From contig NC_053039.3 in NCBI RefSeq assembly GCF_002575655.3, positions 238,492,622 to 238,556,621 on the forward strand: a DNA stretch of 64,000 bases, read 5' to 3'. Source of the DNA: Aegilops tauschii subsp. strangulata. Its lineage: Eukaryota > Streptophyta > Magnoliopsida > Poales > Poaceae. The notes beneath the pieces were generated by a model, which made no database searches, was not told the origin of the DNA, and saw only the letters and a list, made by a program, of their open reading frames with translations. A program made the position numbers and the translations under genes. Shown here piece after piece: positions 23,757-34,828 of this stretch (position 1 is the first letter of the stretch; each line of letters opens with the position of its first letter).

Positions 23757-24625
23757 GAAAATTTAGTTGAAAGTTGGTAGTAGGAATTATGCGGACTGGG
23801 TCCGTAAACTGAGGATTGTCCTCATTGCTGCACAGAAGGCTTATGTCCTTAATGCACCGCTCGGTGTGCTGGACCTCAGCGTCGTCTGTAGATGTTGCGA
23901 AACATCTGACATACACGTTTTGATGACTACGTGATAGTTCAGTGCGTAATGCTAACGGTTTAGAATTGTGGCACCAAAGACGGTTTTTGAAACGTCGCAG
24001 AACATATGAGATGTTCCGAAGACTGAAATCGGGATTTCAGACTAGTGCCCACGTCAAGAGGTATGAGACCTCTGACAAGTTTCTTAAGCCTGCAAACTAA
24101 GGGAGAAAAGCTCAATCGTTGAGCATGTGCTCAGATTGTCTGAGTACCACAATCGCTTGAATCGAGTGGGAGTTAATCTCCCAGATGAGATAGTGATGGT
24201 TCTCCATAGTCACTGCCACCAAGCTAGTAGAGCTTCGTGATGAACTATAACATATCAGGGATAGTTATGATGATCCTTGAGCTATTCGCGATGTTTGACA
24301 CCGCAAAAGTAGAAATCAAGAAGGAGCATCAATTGTTGATGGTTAGTAAAACCACTAGTTTAAGAAGGGCAAGGGCAAAAGGGATACTTCATGAAACAGC
24401 AAGTCATTTGCTGCTCTAGTGAAGAATCCAAAGGTTGAACCCAAACCCGAGACTAAGTGCTTCTGTAATGAGAGGAACGGTCACTGAAGCAGTACTACCC
24501 TAGATACTTGGTAGATGAGAAGGCAGGCAAGGTCGACAGAAGTATATTGGATATACATTATATGAATGTGTACTTTACTAGTTCTCCTAGCAGCACCAGG
24601 GTATTAGATACCGGTTCGGTTGCTA
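23757..24625 (+). pseudogene. Angela-type gag and protease, decayed
   Basis: A gag-like reading (RNYADWVRKLRIVLIAAQKA) is recognisable at about 23785-23850. Later a damaged zinc knuckle (KCFC ... GH followed by a stop) lies near 24459-24485, and the protease site VLDTGS at 24601-24618. Frames change repeatedly and no piece exceeds about 70 codons. The usual Angela gag is intact over several hundred codons, so this copy is dead. Confidence 0.7.
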
Positions 24626-24899
24626 AGTGTTAGTAACTCGAAATAAAAGCTGCGGAATAAACGGAGACTAGCTAAAGGTGAGATGACGATATGTGTTGGA
24701 AGTGTTTCCAAGGTTGATGTGATCAAGCATCGCATGCTCCCTCTACCATCGAGATTTGGTGTTTGCGTTGAGCATGATTGGATTATGTTTATCGCAATAC
24801 GGTTATTCATTTAAGGAGAATAATGGTTACTCTGTTTATTTGAATAATACCTTCAATGGTCTTGCACCTAAAATGAATCTCGATCGTAGTGATACACAT

Positions 24900-27330
24900 G
24901 TTCGTGCCAAAAGATATAAGATAGTAATGATAGTACTACATACTTGTGGCACTGCTATTTGAGTCATATTGGGATAAAACGCATGAAGAAGCTCCATGTT
25001 GATGGATCTTTAGACTCACTCGTTTTTGAAAAGATTGAGACATGCGGACCATGTCTATTGGTATATATGCATGAAGAAACTCCATGCAGATGGATCGTTT
25101 GGACTCACTTGATTTTGAATCACTTGAGACATGCAAATCATACCACATGGGCAAGATGACTGAAAGGCCTCGTTTTCAGTAAGATGGAACAAGAGAGCAA
25201 CTTATTGGAAGTAATACATTTTGATGTATGCAGCCCAATGAGTGCTGAGGCATGCAGTGGATATCGTTATGTTCTTACTTCACAGATGATTTGAGTAGAT
25301 GCTGAGTGTATTTACTTGATGAAACACAAGTCTGAATTATTGAAAGGTTCAAGTAATTTCAGAGTGAAGTTGAAGATCGTCGTGACAAGAGGATAAAATG
25401 TCTGTGATATGATCATAGAGATGAGTATCTGAGTTACGAGTTTGGCACACAATTAAGACATTGTGGAAAGTGTTTCACAAGTAATACCGCCTGGAACACC
25501 ATAGTGTGATGGTGTGTCCGAACATCATAACTGCACCCTATTGGATATGGTGCATACCATGATGTCTCTTATCGAATTACCACTATCGTTTATGGGTTAG
25601 GCATTAGAGACAACCACATTCACTTTAAAAGGGGCACCATGCAATTCCGTTGAGACGACACCGTTTAGAGAAACCTAAGTTGTCGTTTCTTAAAAGTTTG
25701 GGGCTGCGATGCTTATGTGAAAAAGTTTCAAGCTGATAAGCTCGAACCCAAAGCGGATAAATGCGTCTTCATAGAATACCCAAAACAGTTGGGTATACCT
25801 CCTATTTCAGATCTGGAAGCAAAAGTAATTGCTTCTAGAAACAGGTCCTTTCTCGAGGAAAAGTTTCTCTCGAAAGAATTGAGTGGGAGGATGGTGGAGA
25901 CTTGATAAGGGTATTGAACCGTCACTTCAACTAGTGTGTAGCAGGGCACAGGAAGTTGTTCCTGTGGCACCTACACCAATTGAAATGGAAGCTTATGATA
26001 GTGATCATGAAACTTCGGATCAAGTCATTACCAAACCTCGTAGGACGACGAGGATGCGTAATACTTCAGAGTAGTGCGTGATCCTGTCTTGGAAGTCATG
26101 TTGTTGGACAACGATGAACCTATGAGCTATGGAGAAGCGATGGTGGGCCCATATTCTGACAAATGGTTAGAAGCCATGAAATCCGAGATAAATGGATCTT
26201 TAAGAAGAAGACGGACATGGACGGTAATGTTACCGTCTATGAAGCTCGACTTGTGGAAAAGGGTATTTTCACAAGTTCAAGGAGTTGACTACGATGAGAT
26301 TTTCTCATCCGTAGCGATGCTTAAGTCCGTCGGAATCATGTTAGCATTAGCTGCATTTATGAAATCTGGCAGATGGATGTCAAAAACAAGTTTCCTTACC
26401 AGTTTTCGTAAGGAAAGGTTGTATGTGATACAATCAGAAAGGTTTTGTCGATCCTAAGGATGCTAAAAGGTATGCTAGCTCCAGCGATCCTTCCATGGAT
26501 TAGAGCAAGCATCTCGGAGTCAGAATATACACTTTGATGGAGTGATCAAAGTTTTTGGGTTTATACAAAGTTTGTTAGAAACTTGTATTTACAATAAAGT
26601 GAGTGGGAGCGCAACAACATTTCTGATAAGTATATGTGAATGACATATTGTTAATCTGAAATGATGTAAAATTTCTGGAAAGCATAAAGGGTTGTTTGAA
26701 AGGAGTTTTTCAATGGAAGACCTGGATAAAGCTGCTTACATATTGGGCATCAAGATCTATAGAGATAGATCAAGATGCCTGATGATACTTTCAAAGAACG
26801 CACACCTTGACATGATTTTGAAAGAGTTCAAAATAGATCAGCAAAGAAGGAGTTCTTGGCTGTGTTACAAGGTGTGAGTATTGAGTAAGACTCAAGACCT
26901 GACCACAGCAGAAGAGAAAGAAAGGACGAAGGTCGTCCCCTATGCTTTAGACGTAGGCTCTACAGTATGCTATGCTGTGTACCGCACATGAAGTGTGCCT
27001 TGCCATGAGTTGGTCAAGGGGTACAATAGTGATCCGGGAAAGGATCACATGACAGCGGTCGAACTTGTCCTTAGTAACTAGTGGACTAAGGAATTTTCTC
27101 GATTATGGAGGTGAAAAGGAGTTCGTCGTAAAGGGTTACGTCGATGCGAACTTTGACACTAATCCGGATGACTCTGAGTAGTAAACCGGATTCGTATAGT
27201 AGAGCAATTATTTGAAATGGCTCCAAATAGCGCGTGGTAGCATCCACAAGATGACATAGATATTCGTAAAGCACACACGGATCTGAAAGGTTCAGACCCG
27301 TCGACTAATAACCTCTCTCAGAAGCATAAC
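24900..27330 (+). pseudogene. Angela-type pol (integrase, RT, RNase H), decayed
   Basis: Recognisable pieces in copia order: a pre-integrase segment (LSHIGIKRMKKLHVDGSLDS, about 24957-25018); integrase core (VIHFDVCSPMSAEACSGYRY, about 25216-25275); RT start (KWLEAMKSEINGS, about 26161-26200); RT middle (VQGVDYDEIFSSVAMLKSVG, about 26275-26336); RT end (AYILGIKIYRDRS, about 26734-26772); RNase H (YVDANFDTNPDDSE, about 27139-27180). The region around the RT YVDD is not readable. Dozens of stops and frame breaks; the longest open piece is about 127 codons. Confidence 0.82.
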
Positions 27331-27478
27331 ATGATCAAACCAGAACTCATTGAGTGTTAATCACATAGTGATGCGAACTAGATTGATGACTCTAGTAAAC
27401 TCTTGGGTGTTGGTCACATGGTGATGTGACCTGTGAGTGTTAATCACATGGTGATGTGAGCTAGATTATTGACTCTAG

Positions 27479-27492
27479 TGCAAGTGGGAGAC
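27479..27492 (+). other. Polypurine tract of the Angela-type element
   Basis: GTGCAAGTGGGAGAC immediately precedes the 3' LTR start TGTTGG, as in BARE/Angela elements. Confidence 0.75.
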
Positions 27493-29268
27493 TGTTGGAA
27501 ATATGCCCTAGAGGCAATAATAAATAGGTTATTATTATATTTCCTTGTTCATGATAATCGTTTATTATCCATGCTAGAATTGTATTGATAAGAAACTCAG
27601 ATACATGTGTGGATACATAGACAACACCATGTCCCTAGTAAGCCTCTAGTTGACTAGCTCGTTGATCAATAGATGGTTACGGTTTCCTGACCATGGACAT
27701 TGGATGTCGTTGATAACGGGATCACATCATTAGGAGAATGATGTGATGGACAAGACCCAATCCTAAGCCTAGCACAAGATCGTGTAGTTCGTTTGCTCAG
27801 AGCTTTTCTAATGTCAAGTATCATTTACTTAGACCATGAGATTGTGCAACTCCCGGATACCGTAGGAATGCTTTGGGTGTACCAAACGTCACAACGTAAC
27901 TGGGTGGCTATAAAGGTGCACTACAGGTATCTCCGAAAGTGTCTGTTGGGTTCGCACGAATCGAGACTGGGATTTGTCACTCCGTGTAAACGGAGAGGTA
28001 TCTCTGGGCCCACCCGGTAGGACATCATCATAATGTGCACAGTGTGACCAAGGAGTTGATCATGGGATGATGTGAGTTATGGAACGAGTAAAGAGACTTG
28101 CCGGTAACGAGATTGAACAAGGTATCAGGATACCGACGATCGAATCTCGGGCAAGTAACATATCGATAGACAAAGGGAATTGTATACGGGATTGATTGAA
28201 TCCCCGACATCGTGGTTCATCCGATGAGATCATCGTGGAACATGTGGGAGCCAACATGGGTATCCAGATCCCGCTGTTGGTTATTGACCGGAGAACGTCT
28301 CGGTCATGTTTGCATGGTTCCCGAACCCGTAGGGTCTACACACTTAAGGTTCGATGACGCTAGGGTTATAGGGAAAGTATGTACATGGTTACCGAATGTT
28401 GTTCAGAGTCCCGGATGAGATCCTGGACGTCACGAGGAGTTCCGGAATGGTCCGGAGGTAAATATTTATATATGGGAAGTCCTGTTTTGGTCACCGGAAA
28501 AGTTTCGGGTGTTATCGGTAATATACCGGGACCACCGGGAGGGTCCCGGGGGTCCACCAAGTGGGGCCACCAGCCCCAGAAGGCTGCGTGGGCCAAGTGT
28601 GGGAGGGTACCAGCCCCGGGTGGGCTGGTGCGCCCCCCCACCAAGGCCCAAGGCGCATGGGAGAGTGGGAGGGGGCAAACCCTAGGTCCAGATGGGCCTT
28701 AAGGCCCACCCTAGTGGCGCCCCCCCTCCTCCCCTTGGCCGCCCCCTAGATGGGATCTAGGGCTGGCCGCCACCCCTTGGGGTGGGAACCCTAGAGGGGG
28801 CGCAGCCCCCCCCCTATATATAGTTGAGGTTTGGGGCTGCCCATACACACGAGGACGTCTCTCTTTCGGTGCAGCCCTACCCCTCTCCCTCCTCCTCCTC
28901 TCCCGCGGTGCTTGGCGAAGCCCTGCGGGATTGCCACGCTCCTCCATCACCACCATGCCGTCGTGCTGCTGCTGGACGGAGTCTTCCCCAACCTCTCCCT
29001 CTCTCCTTGCTGGATCAAGGCGTGGGAGACGTCACCGGGCTGCACGTCTGTTGAACGCGGAGGCACCGTTCTTCGGTGCTTAGATCGGAACCAACCGCGA
29101 TCTGAATCGCTACGAGTACGACTCTTCATCCGCGTTCTTGCAACGCTTCCGCATCGCGATCTACAAGGGTATGTAGATGCACTCCCCTTCCCCTCGTTGC
29201 TAGATTACTCCATAGATTGATCTTGGTGATGCGTAGAAAATTTTGAATTTCTGCTACGTTTCCCATCA
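27493..29268 (+). repeat. 3' LTR of the Angela-type element
   Basis: 1776 bp, about 98.6 percent identical to the 5' LTR by hand count. Differences are mostly C/T and G/A transitions plus a few short indels in C runs. At the often-quoted grass LTR rate this would be roughly half a million years, subject to a proper alignment. Confidence 0.95.
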
Positions 29269-29936
29269 TGTTTCCCCTTCTATCACTGGGATCGAGCACC
29301 GTAAGATCGAACCCACTACCGTGCACCTCTTCCCACTGCAAGATAAATAGATCAAGTTGGCCAAACAAAACACAAATATCGGAGAAGAAATACGAGGCTA
29401 TAAGAGATCATGCATATAAGAGATCAAAGAAACTCAAATAACTTTCATGGATATAAAAAGATATGAATGATCATAAACTCAAAGTTCATCAGATCCCAAC
29501 AAACACGCCGCAAAAGAGTTACATCATATGGATCTCCAAGAGACCACTGTATTGAAAATTCAGCGAGAGAGAGAGAGAGAGAAAGCCATCTAGCTACTAA
29601 CTACGGACCCGAAGGTCTACAAAGGACTACTCACGCATCATCAGAGAGGCACCAATGGAAGTGGTGAAACCCTCCGTGATGGTGTCTTGATTGGATCTGG
29701 TGGTGCTGGAATCTGCGGCGGCTGGATGAATATTTCGACGCTTGTTCTAGGGTTTCTGGAATATTGTGGTATTTATAGAGCAAAGAGGCGGTCCGGGGGG
29801 CACCCGAGGTGAGCACAACCCACCAGGGCGCGCCTGGGCCTCCTGGCGCGCCCTGGTGGGTTGTGCCCCCCTCGGGGCACCCCCCAGGTGCAACCAGGGC
29901 CCATTGCCTTTTTTTTGGCCCATAAATAATCATCGT
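29269..29936 (-). repeat. LTR of the second Athila-lineage element, promoter-side part
   Basis: Continues the LTR left of the Angela insertion. On the minus strand a TATA box (CTATAAATACC) lies near 29768-29780. Upstream of it on that strand is a strong GC palindrome at 29794-29886. A (GA)n run lies at 29565-29582. The LTR breaks off at 29936 without its TG/CA terminus. Confidence 0.8.
29794..29886. repeat. GC-rich palindrome in LTR promoter region
   Basis: Perfect 22-base arms at 29813-29834 and 29845-29866 (each carrying GGCGCGCC and CCCACCAGGG or its complement) around a 10-base loop. The arms extend outward imperfectly through GGGGGGCACCCGAGG on the left and CCTCGGGGCACCCCCC on the right. 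It sits just upstream of the TATA box of the minus-strand LTR. Confidence 0.85.
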
Positions 29937-30700
29937 GGAGCTTGCTTCAGTCGGTAAACTGGAAGAAGAGAACACCAAGCTGAAGACTGCCCTGGATGAA
30001 GCCAACAATGAGGCGACTCGTCTAAAGAAGGATAAGAGGGCCGTGACCGACAAGGTAGAAGACATCGCCCGGAAGAGGGATGAGCTGGAGAATTATCTGG
30101 GAGGACTTGCCAAGAAGTTATTCGTTATGCTTGAAGGTGCTTTCCTTTGTCCGACTGACTTGTTGCTGTCGACTTGATATACAGCTATTGACTCATCATT
30201 GTATTTCATGTGCAGAATTTTGCCAGAACTTCGAGGAAGAGACCGGGCGAATTGAGACGAGCTTAGACCCTATCCTCTCTACTGTTAAGGACGAAGCTGC
30301 CATGAATGTGCTCCGACTAGAATCTCGTGTCACTGGTGTTGTCGACTACCTTGCTCGGCTGAAAGTTGCGGTGTCGCGAATTGACACATCACTCTGGCCA
30401 GGGGCGACGCTCCAAAATTACCTCGAGTCTCTGATCACTCGACTCAATGAGGTCCCTGGTCGAGTGCAGGAATGGAAGAAGTCTTCTGCTCGATGCGGTG
30501 CTGACGTGGCTCTGTCTCTGGTTCGTGTCCACTGCAAGGAAGCTCGAGAAGAGAAGATAGCGGCGATCAAGGTTGCCAATACCAAAAGGCACGACTTCCA
30601 ATCTTTCATGGAAACCTTCATTGCTGCTGTCACTCGGATTGCTGACGGAATCAACCTGGACGAGTTCGTCGAGCGTGCAAGCCCTCCTCCTGCGGAGTGA
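29937..30700 (+). pseudogene. Antisense coiled-coil ORF of TAT copy 2, 5' truncated
   Basis: Second exon from LASVGKLEEEN to the donor at 30136/30137, intron 30137-30215 (79 bp, the same length as in copy 1), last exon 30216-30700. The last exon is open throughout, with CGA where copy 1 has TGA, and ends SPPPAE. The predicted product is a coiled coil followed by a helical domain. The first exons are lost at the 29936/29937 junction. Conservation of both splice sites and the frame against copy 1 supports a real spliced gene in the ancestor. Confidence 0.75.
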
Positions 30701-30904
30701 ACAAACTTTATGCCTCACCTTAAATTTGCCTCGGAATGCCAAGTGATTTTGTAACCGATAAACTCCTTCGGGCCTGATGCCCGAGTACTTTAATCCGTGG
30801 TCTGGAACCTCGTGGGATTTATCTTAAACTTATCCTTTCTTTAAATATGCTTGCGTTTGCTTTCGAGCGAGACTTCTTTCTTCACTCGGAATAGTATTTT
30901 GTCC

Positions 30905-31145
30905 TTGTGATGCAGCCCTGAGGAGAAGGTCGCAGACGACCTGCACCTCGTCGTACTTGCAGATTAGGATGAAGCATACATTGTATTTATGGCGCAGCTC
31001 TAAGGAGAAGGTCGCAGTCGACCTGCACCTCGTCGTCCTTGCGGATTAGGACGGAGCGTACATTATATTTATTGCGCAGCTCTGAGGAGAAGGTCACCGT
31101 CGACCAGCACCTCGTCGTCCTTGCGGATTAGGACGGAGCATATGG
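30905..31145 (+). repeat. Three ~80 bp tandem units in TAT copy 2
   Basis: Counterpart of the array at 10110-10335, with the same GAGGAGAAGGTCGCAG start (near 30920, 31001 and 31082) and small base changes, such as GGTCACCGTCGACC in the third unit. Confidence 0.75.
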
Positions 31146-31189
31146 CCAAGTCCCCGAGCAAGAGAATCGTTTTTCATTCGAAACGTATT

Positions 31190-31965
31190 CTGAACTTAGG
31201 CGAGTACTGGACTGCAGCTAAGCCCCCGAGTGAGAGGGTTGCTCTTCACTCGGTGGGATTTCTTCAAACTTAGGCGAGTACTGGACTGCAGCTAAGCCTC
31301 CGAGTGAGAGGCTTGCTCTTCACTCGGTAGGATTGTTAGATCTTAGGCGAGTACTGGACTACAGCTAAGCCCCCGAGTGAGAGGGTTGCTCTTCACTCGG
31401 TGGGATTTCTTCAAACTTAGGCGAGTACCGGACTGCAGCTAAGCCTTCGAGTGAGAGGCTTGCTCTTCACTGGGTAGGATTTTTATGTCTTAGGCGAGTA
31501 CTGGACTGCAGCTAAGCCCCCGAGTGAGAGGGTTGCTCTTCACTCAGTGAGATTTTTTCAAACTTAGGCGAGTACTGGATTGCAGCTAAGCCCCCGAGTG
31601 AGAGGGTTGCTCTTCACTCAGTGGGATTTTTTCAAACTTAGGCGAGTACTGGAGTGCTGCTAAGCCCCCGAGTGAGAGGGTTGCTCTTCACTCGGTGGGA
31701 TTTTTTCAAACTTAGGCGAGTACTGGACTGCAGCTAAGCCCCCGAGTGAGAGGGTTGCTCTTCACTCGGTAGGATTTTTTCAAACTTAGGCGAGTACTGG
31801 ACTGCAGCTAAGCCCCTGAGTGAGAGGGTTGCGCTTCACTCGGTAGGATTTTTTCAAACTTAGGCGAGTACTGGACTGCAGCTAAGCCCCCGAGTGAGAG
31901 GCTTGCTCACCACTCGGTAGGATTTTCTTCTGTTTTGGAACTTAGGCGAAGCCGGTTCGCAGCTA
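31190..31965 (+). repeat. 74-bp hairpin minisatellite in TAT copy 2
   Basis: Counterpart of 10390-11170. About a dozen units with TTAGGCGA every 73-75 bases, the CCGAGTGAGAG/CTCTTCACTCGG stem kept in most. Unit number and order of variants (GGTT versus GCTT loops) follow copy 1, so the array was present before duplication and has hardly changed in length since. Confidence 0.85.
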
Positions 31966-32089
31966 AGACACCCACTGAGGGATTTAGAACACATAAAAAG
32001 GAACAACAATTATTTAGGAGACTGAAAAACTGTGTCTTTGATAATCAAACTAGGAGGTATTTTTTATTACATCTCAACAGTCTGAATGC

Positions 32090-33411
32090 TTAAGTATAAA
32101 AGGGGCGGAGCAGCTCCGCATTCCAAGCGCGTGGCTCGTCTATATTGTGCTCCACATTGTAGAGGCGATATGCTCCGTTGTGGTGCACTTTGGTGATGAT
32201 GAAGGGGCCTTCCCAAGCAGGAGCGAGCTTGTGTGGTCGCTCCTGATCCACTCGAAGAACCAAGTCCCCCTCTTGAAATGCTCGACCTCTCATGTTTCTG
32301 GCGTGGAATCGACGCGGGTCTTGCTGATAAATGGTCGATCGGATAAGGGCCATCTCTCTTTCCTCTTCCAGGAGATCAACTGCATCTTGCCGAGCCTGTT
32401 CTGCTTCATCTTCTGAGAAAAGTTCGACTCGGGGTGCATTGTGAAAGAAGTCACTCGGAAGCAAAGCTTCAGCCCCATAGACCAAGAAGAATGGAGTTCG
32501 ACCAGTCGACTGATTAGGAGTTGTCCCCAATCCCCAAAGCACTGATGGAAGTTCATCGACCCAAGCGCCTGCTGCATTCTTGAGGTCATGCATCAATCGG
32601 GGTTTCAGCCCTTTGAGAATCAATCCGTTTTCTCTTTCAGCTTGCCCATTCGACTCGGGATGGGCGACTGAAGCATAGTCGGCCCGATTGCCCTGGGAAG
32701 CGCAGAATGCTCTGAACTCATCGGAATCAAAGTTCGACCCATTATCTGTGATGATGTTGTGTGGAACTCCGTATCTGAATGTTAACTCTCTGATGAAGCT
32801 GACAGCAGTACTTGCTTCGAGGTTTTTGATAGGCTTGGCTTCAATCCATTTGGTGAACTTGTCGACCGCTACGAGCACATGGGTGAAGCCACTCCTGCGA
32901 GTCCTCGGAGGTCCAACCATATCTAATACCCAAACAGCAAAAGGCCAGACGAGTGGAATGGTCTTCAGGGCTGATGCAGGCTTGTGGGACATGTTGGAGT
33001 AGAAGTGAAAACCTTCACATTTGTCGACTATGTCTTTTGCCATTTCATTCGCTCGTGGCCAATAGAATCCCACTCGGTATGCTTTGGCCACAATGGTCCG
33101 AGAGGATGCATGGTGACCACAGGTCCCAGAGTGGATGTCATTGAGGATCACTCGACCTTCTTCCGGTGTAATGCACTTCTGGGCGACCCCAGTAACACTT
33201 TCTCTGTAAAGCTGTCCACCCATTACTGTGAAAGCTTTAGATCGATGAACAATCAGACGGGCCTCTTCTTCATCCTCTGGGAGCTCTTTCCTGAGAATAT
33301 ACGCAATGTACAACACTGTCCAATTGAGTATGACGACCAAAACTTCCATGATCAAGACGACCACGGCTGGGATTTCAACCTCAGTCGGATTAGTAGGGCT
33401 CTTAGGTTGTG
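32090..33411 (-). pseudogene. TAT copy 2 integrase region of pol
   Basis: The longest open stretch of the TAT copies: zinc-binding GHHASSRT ... CEGFHFY (the second Cys of the CX2C is now Phe), catalytic core with VLDMVGP, IITDNGSNFDSD and ESNGQAERENG, and an intact C-terminus ending LLRPFYT. The apparent start upstream of 33412 lies in the adjoining Athila LTR and is an accident. The missing zinc-binding Cys and the separation from RT by a 9.6-kb insertion mean it is not functional in this context. Confidence 0.9.
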
Positions 33412-33416
33412 GGGGC

Positions 33417-34812
33417 TGATAACCCACAAGTATAGGGGATCGCAATAGTTTTTGAGGGTAGAGTATTCAACCCAAATTTATTGATTCAACACAAGGGGAG
33501 CCAAAGAATATTCTCAAGTATTAGCAGTTGAGTTGTCAATTCAACCACACCTGGATAACTTAGTATCCGCGGCAAAGTATTTAGTAGCAAAGTAGTATGA
33601 TAGTAACGGTAACGGTAGCAAAAGTAATATTTTTGGGTTTTGTATTGATTGTAACAGTAGCAACGGAAAAGTAAATAAGCAAAGAACAATATGGGAAAAG
33701 CTCGTAGGCATTGGATCGGTGATGGAGAATTATGCCGGATGCGGTCCATCATGTAACAGTCATAACATAGGGTGAAACAGAACTAGCTCCAATTCATCAA
33801 TGTAATGTAGGCATGTATTCCAAATATAGTCATACGTGCTTATGGAAAAGAACTTGCATGACATCTTTTGTCCTACCCTCCCGTGGCAGCGGGGTCCTAG
33901 CAGAAACTAAGGGATATTAAGGCCTCCTTTTAATAGAGTACTAGACCAAAGCATTAACACATAGTGAATACATGAACTCCTCAAACTACGGTCATCACCG
34001 GGAGTGGTCCCGATTATTGTCACTTCGGGGTTGCCGGATCATAACACATAGTAGGTGACTATAGACTTGTAAGATAGGATCAAGAACTCACATATATTCA
34101 TGAAAACATAATAGGTTCAGATCTGAAATCATGGCACTTGGGCCCTAGTAACAAGCATTAAGCATAGCAAAGTCATAGCAACATCAATCTCAGAACATAG
34201 TGGATACTAGGGATCAAACCCTAACAAAACTAACTCGATTACATGATAAATCTCATCCAACCCATCACCGTCCAGCAAGCCTATGATGGAATTACTCACG
34301 CACGGCGGTGAGCATCATGAAATTGGTGATGGAGGATGGTTGATGATGACGTCGGCGACGGATTCCCCTCTCCGGAGCCCCAAACGGACTCCAGATCAGC
34401 CCTCCCGAGAGAGTTTAGGGCTTGGCGGCGGCTCCGTATCGTAAAACGCGATGAATCTTTCTCTCTGATTTTTTTCTCCCCGAACACGAATATATGGAGT
34501 TGGAGTTGAGGTCGGTGGAGCTCCAGGGGCCCCACGAGGCAGGGGGCAGGCGCGCCCCTCACCCTCGTGGAAAGGGTGTGGCCCCCCTGGCCTTGATTCT
34601 TTCGCCAGTATTTTTTATTATTTCCAAAAGTAATCTTCGTGGAGTTTCAGGTCATTCCGCTAAATAAACTTTTGTTTCTGCACATAAATAACACCATGGC
34701 AATTCTGCTAAAAACAGCGTCAGTCCGGGTTAGTTCCATTCAAATCATGCAAGTTAGAGTCCAAAACAAGGGCAAAAGTGTTTGGAAAAGTAGATACGAC
34801 AGAGACGTATCA
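33417..34812 (-). repeat. 3' LTR of the Athila-lineage element
   Basis: 1396 bp. Differs from the 5' LTR by about 4 percent over the first 276 bases by hand count, similar to its distance from the solo LTR at 12609. Contains the GC-rich GGCGCGCC segment near 34540-34560. Confidence 0.93.
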
Positions 34813-34828
34813 ACTCCCCCAAGCTTAA
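34813..34828 (-). other. Polypurine tract of the Athila-lineage element
   Basis: Minus strand TAAGCTTGGGGGAGT, directly before the 3' LTR start. The same 15 bases, but for one or two at the ends, occur internally at 36818-36832. Confidence 0.8.

Larger units (their letters stand above)
20655..29268 (+). mobile_element. Angela/WIS/BARE-type Ty1/copia retrotransposon, complete but coding-dead
   Basis: 8614 bp with LTRs at 20655-22438 and 27493-29268, PBS 22440-22452 and PPT 27479-27492. It is flanked by CGTTT (20650-20654) and TGTTT (29269-29273), a five-base target duplication with one C-to-T change. The LTR start TGTTGGAAATATGCCC is the recognised Angela/BARE signature. Internal domains in order are gag, protease, integrase, RT and RNase H (the copia order), all riddled with stops and shifts. 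The two LTRs differ at only about 25 sites by hand count. Confidence 0.95.
19752..29936 (-). mobile_element. Second Athila-lineage gypsy fragment (leader, PBS, LTR) split by a copia element
   Basis: Minus-strand leader 19752-19880, PBS 19881-19900, then the LTR from 19912, interrupted by the Angela element at 20655-29268 and resuming 29269-29936. The two LTR halves join smoothly at the insertion point. The rest of the internal region is missing at the LINE side, and the LTR's outer end is cut at 29936 where TAT copy 2 begins. It differs in sequence from the LTRs at 33417 and 41613. It resembles abundant Triticeae groups such as Fatima or Sabrina, but I do not fix the family. Confidence 0.8.

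Noticed and set aside
33412..33445. Start codon for the copy 2 integrase ORF at 33445
   Set aside because: The first codons lie in the Athila LTR; the open frame across the junction is accidental.
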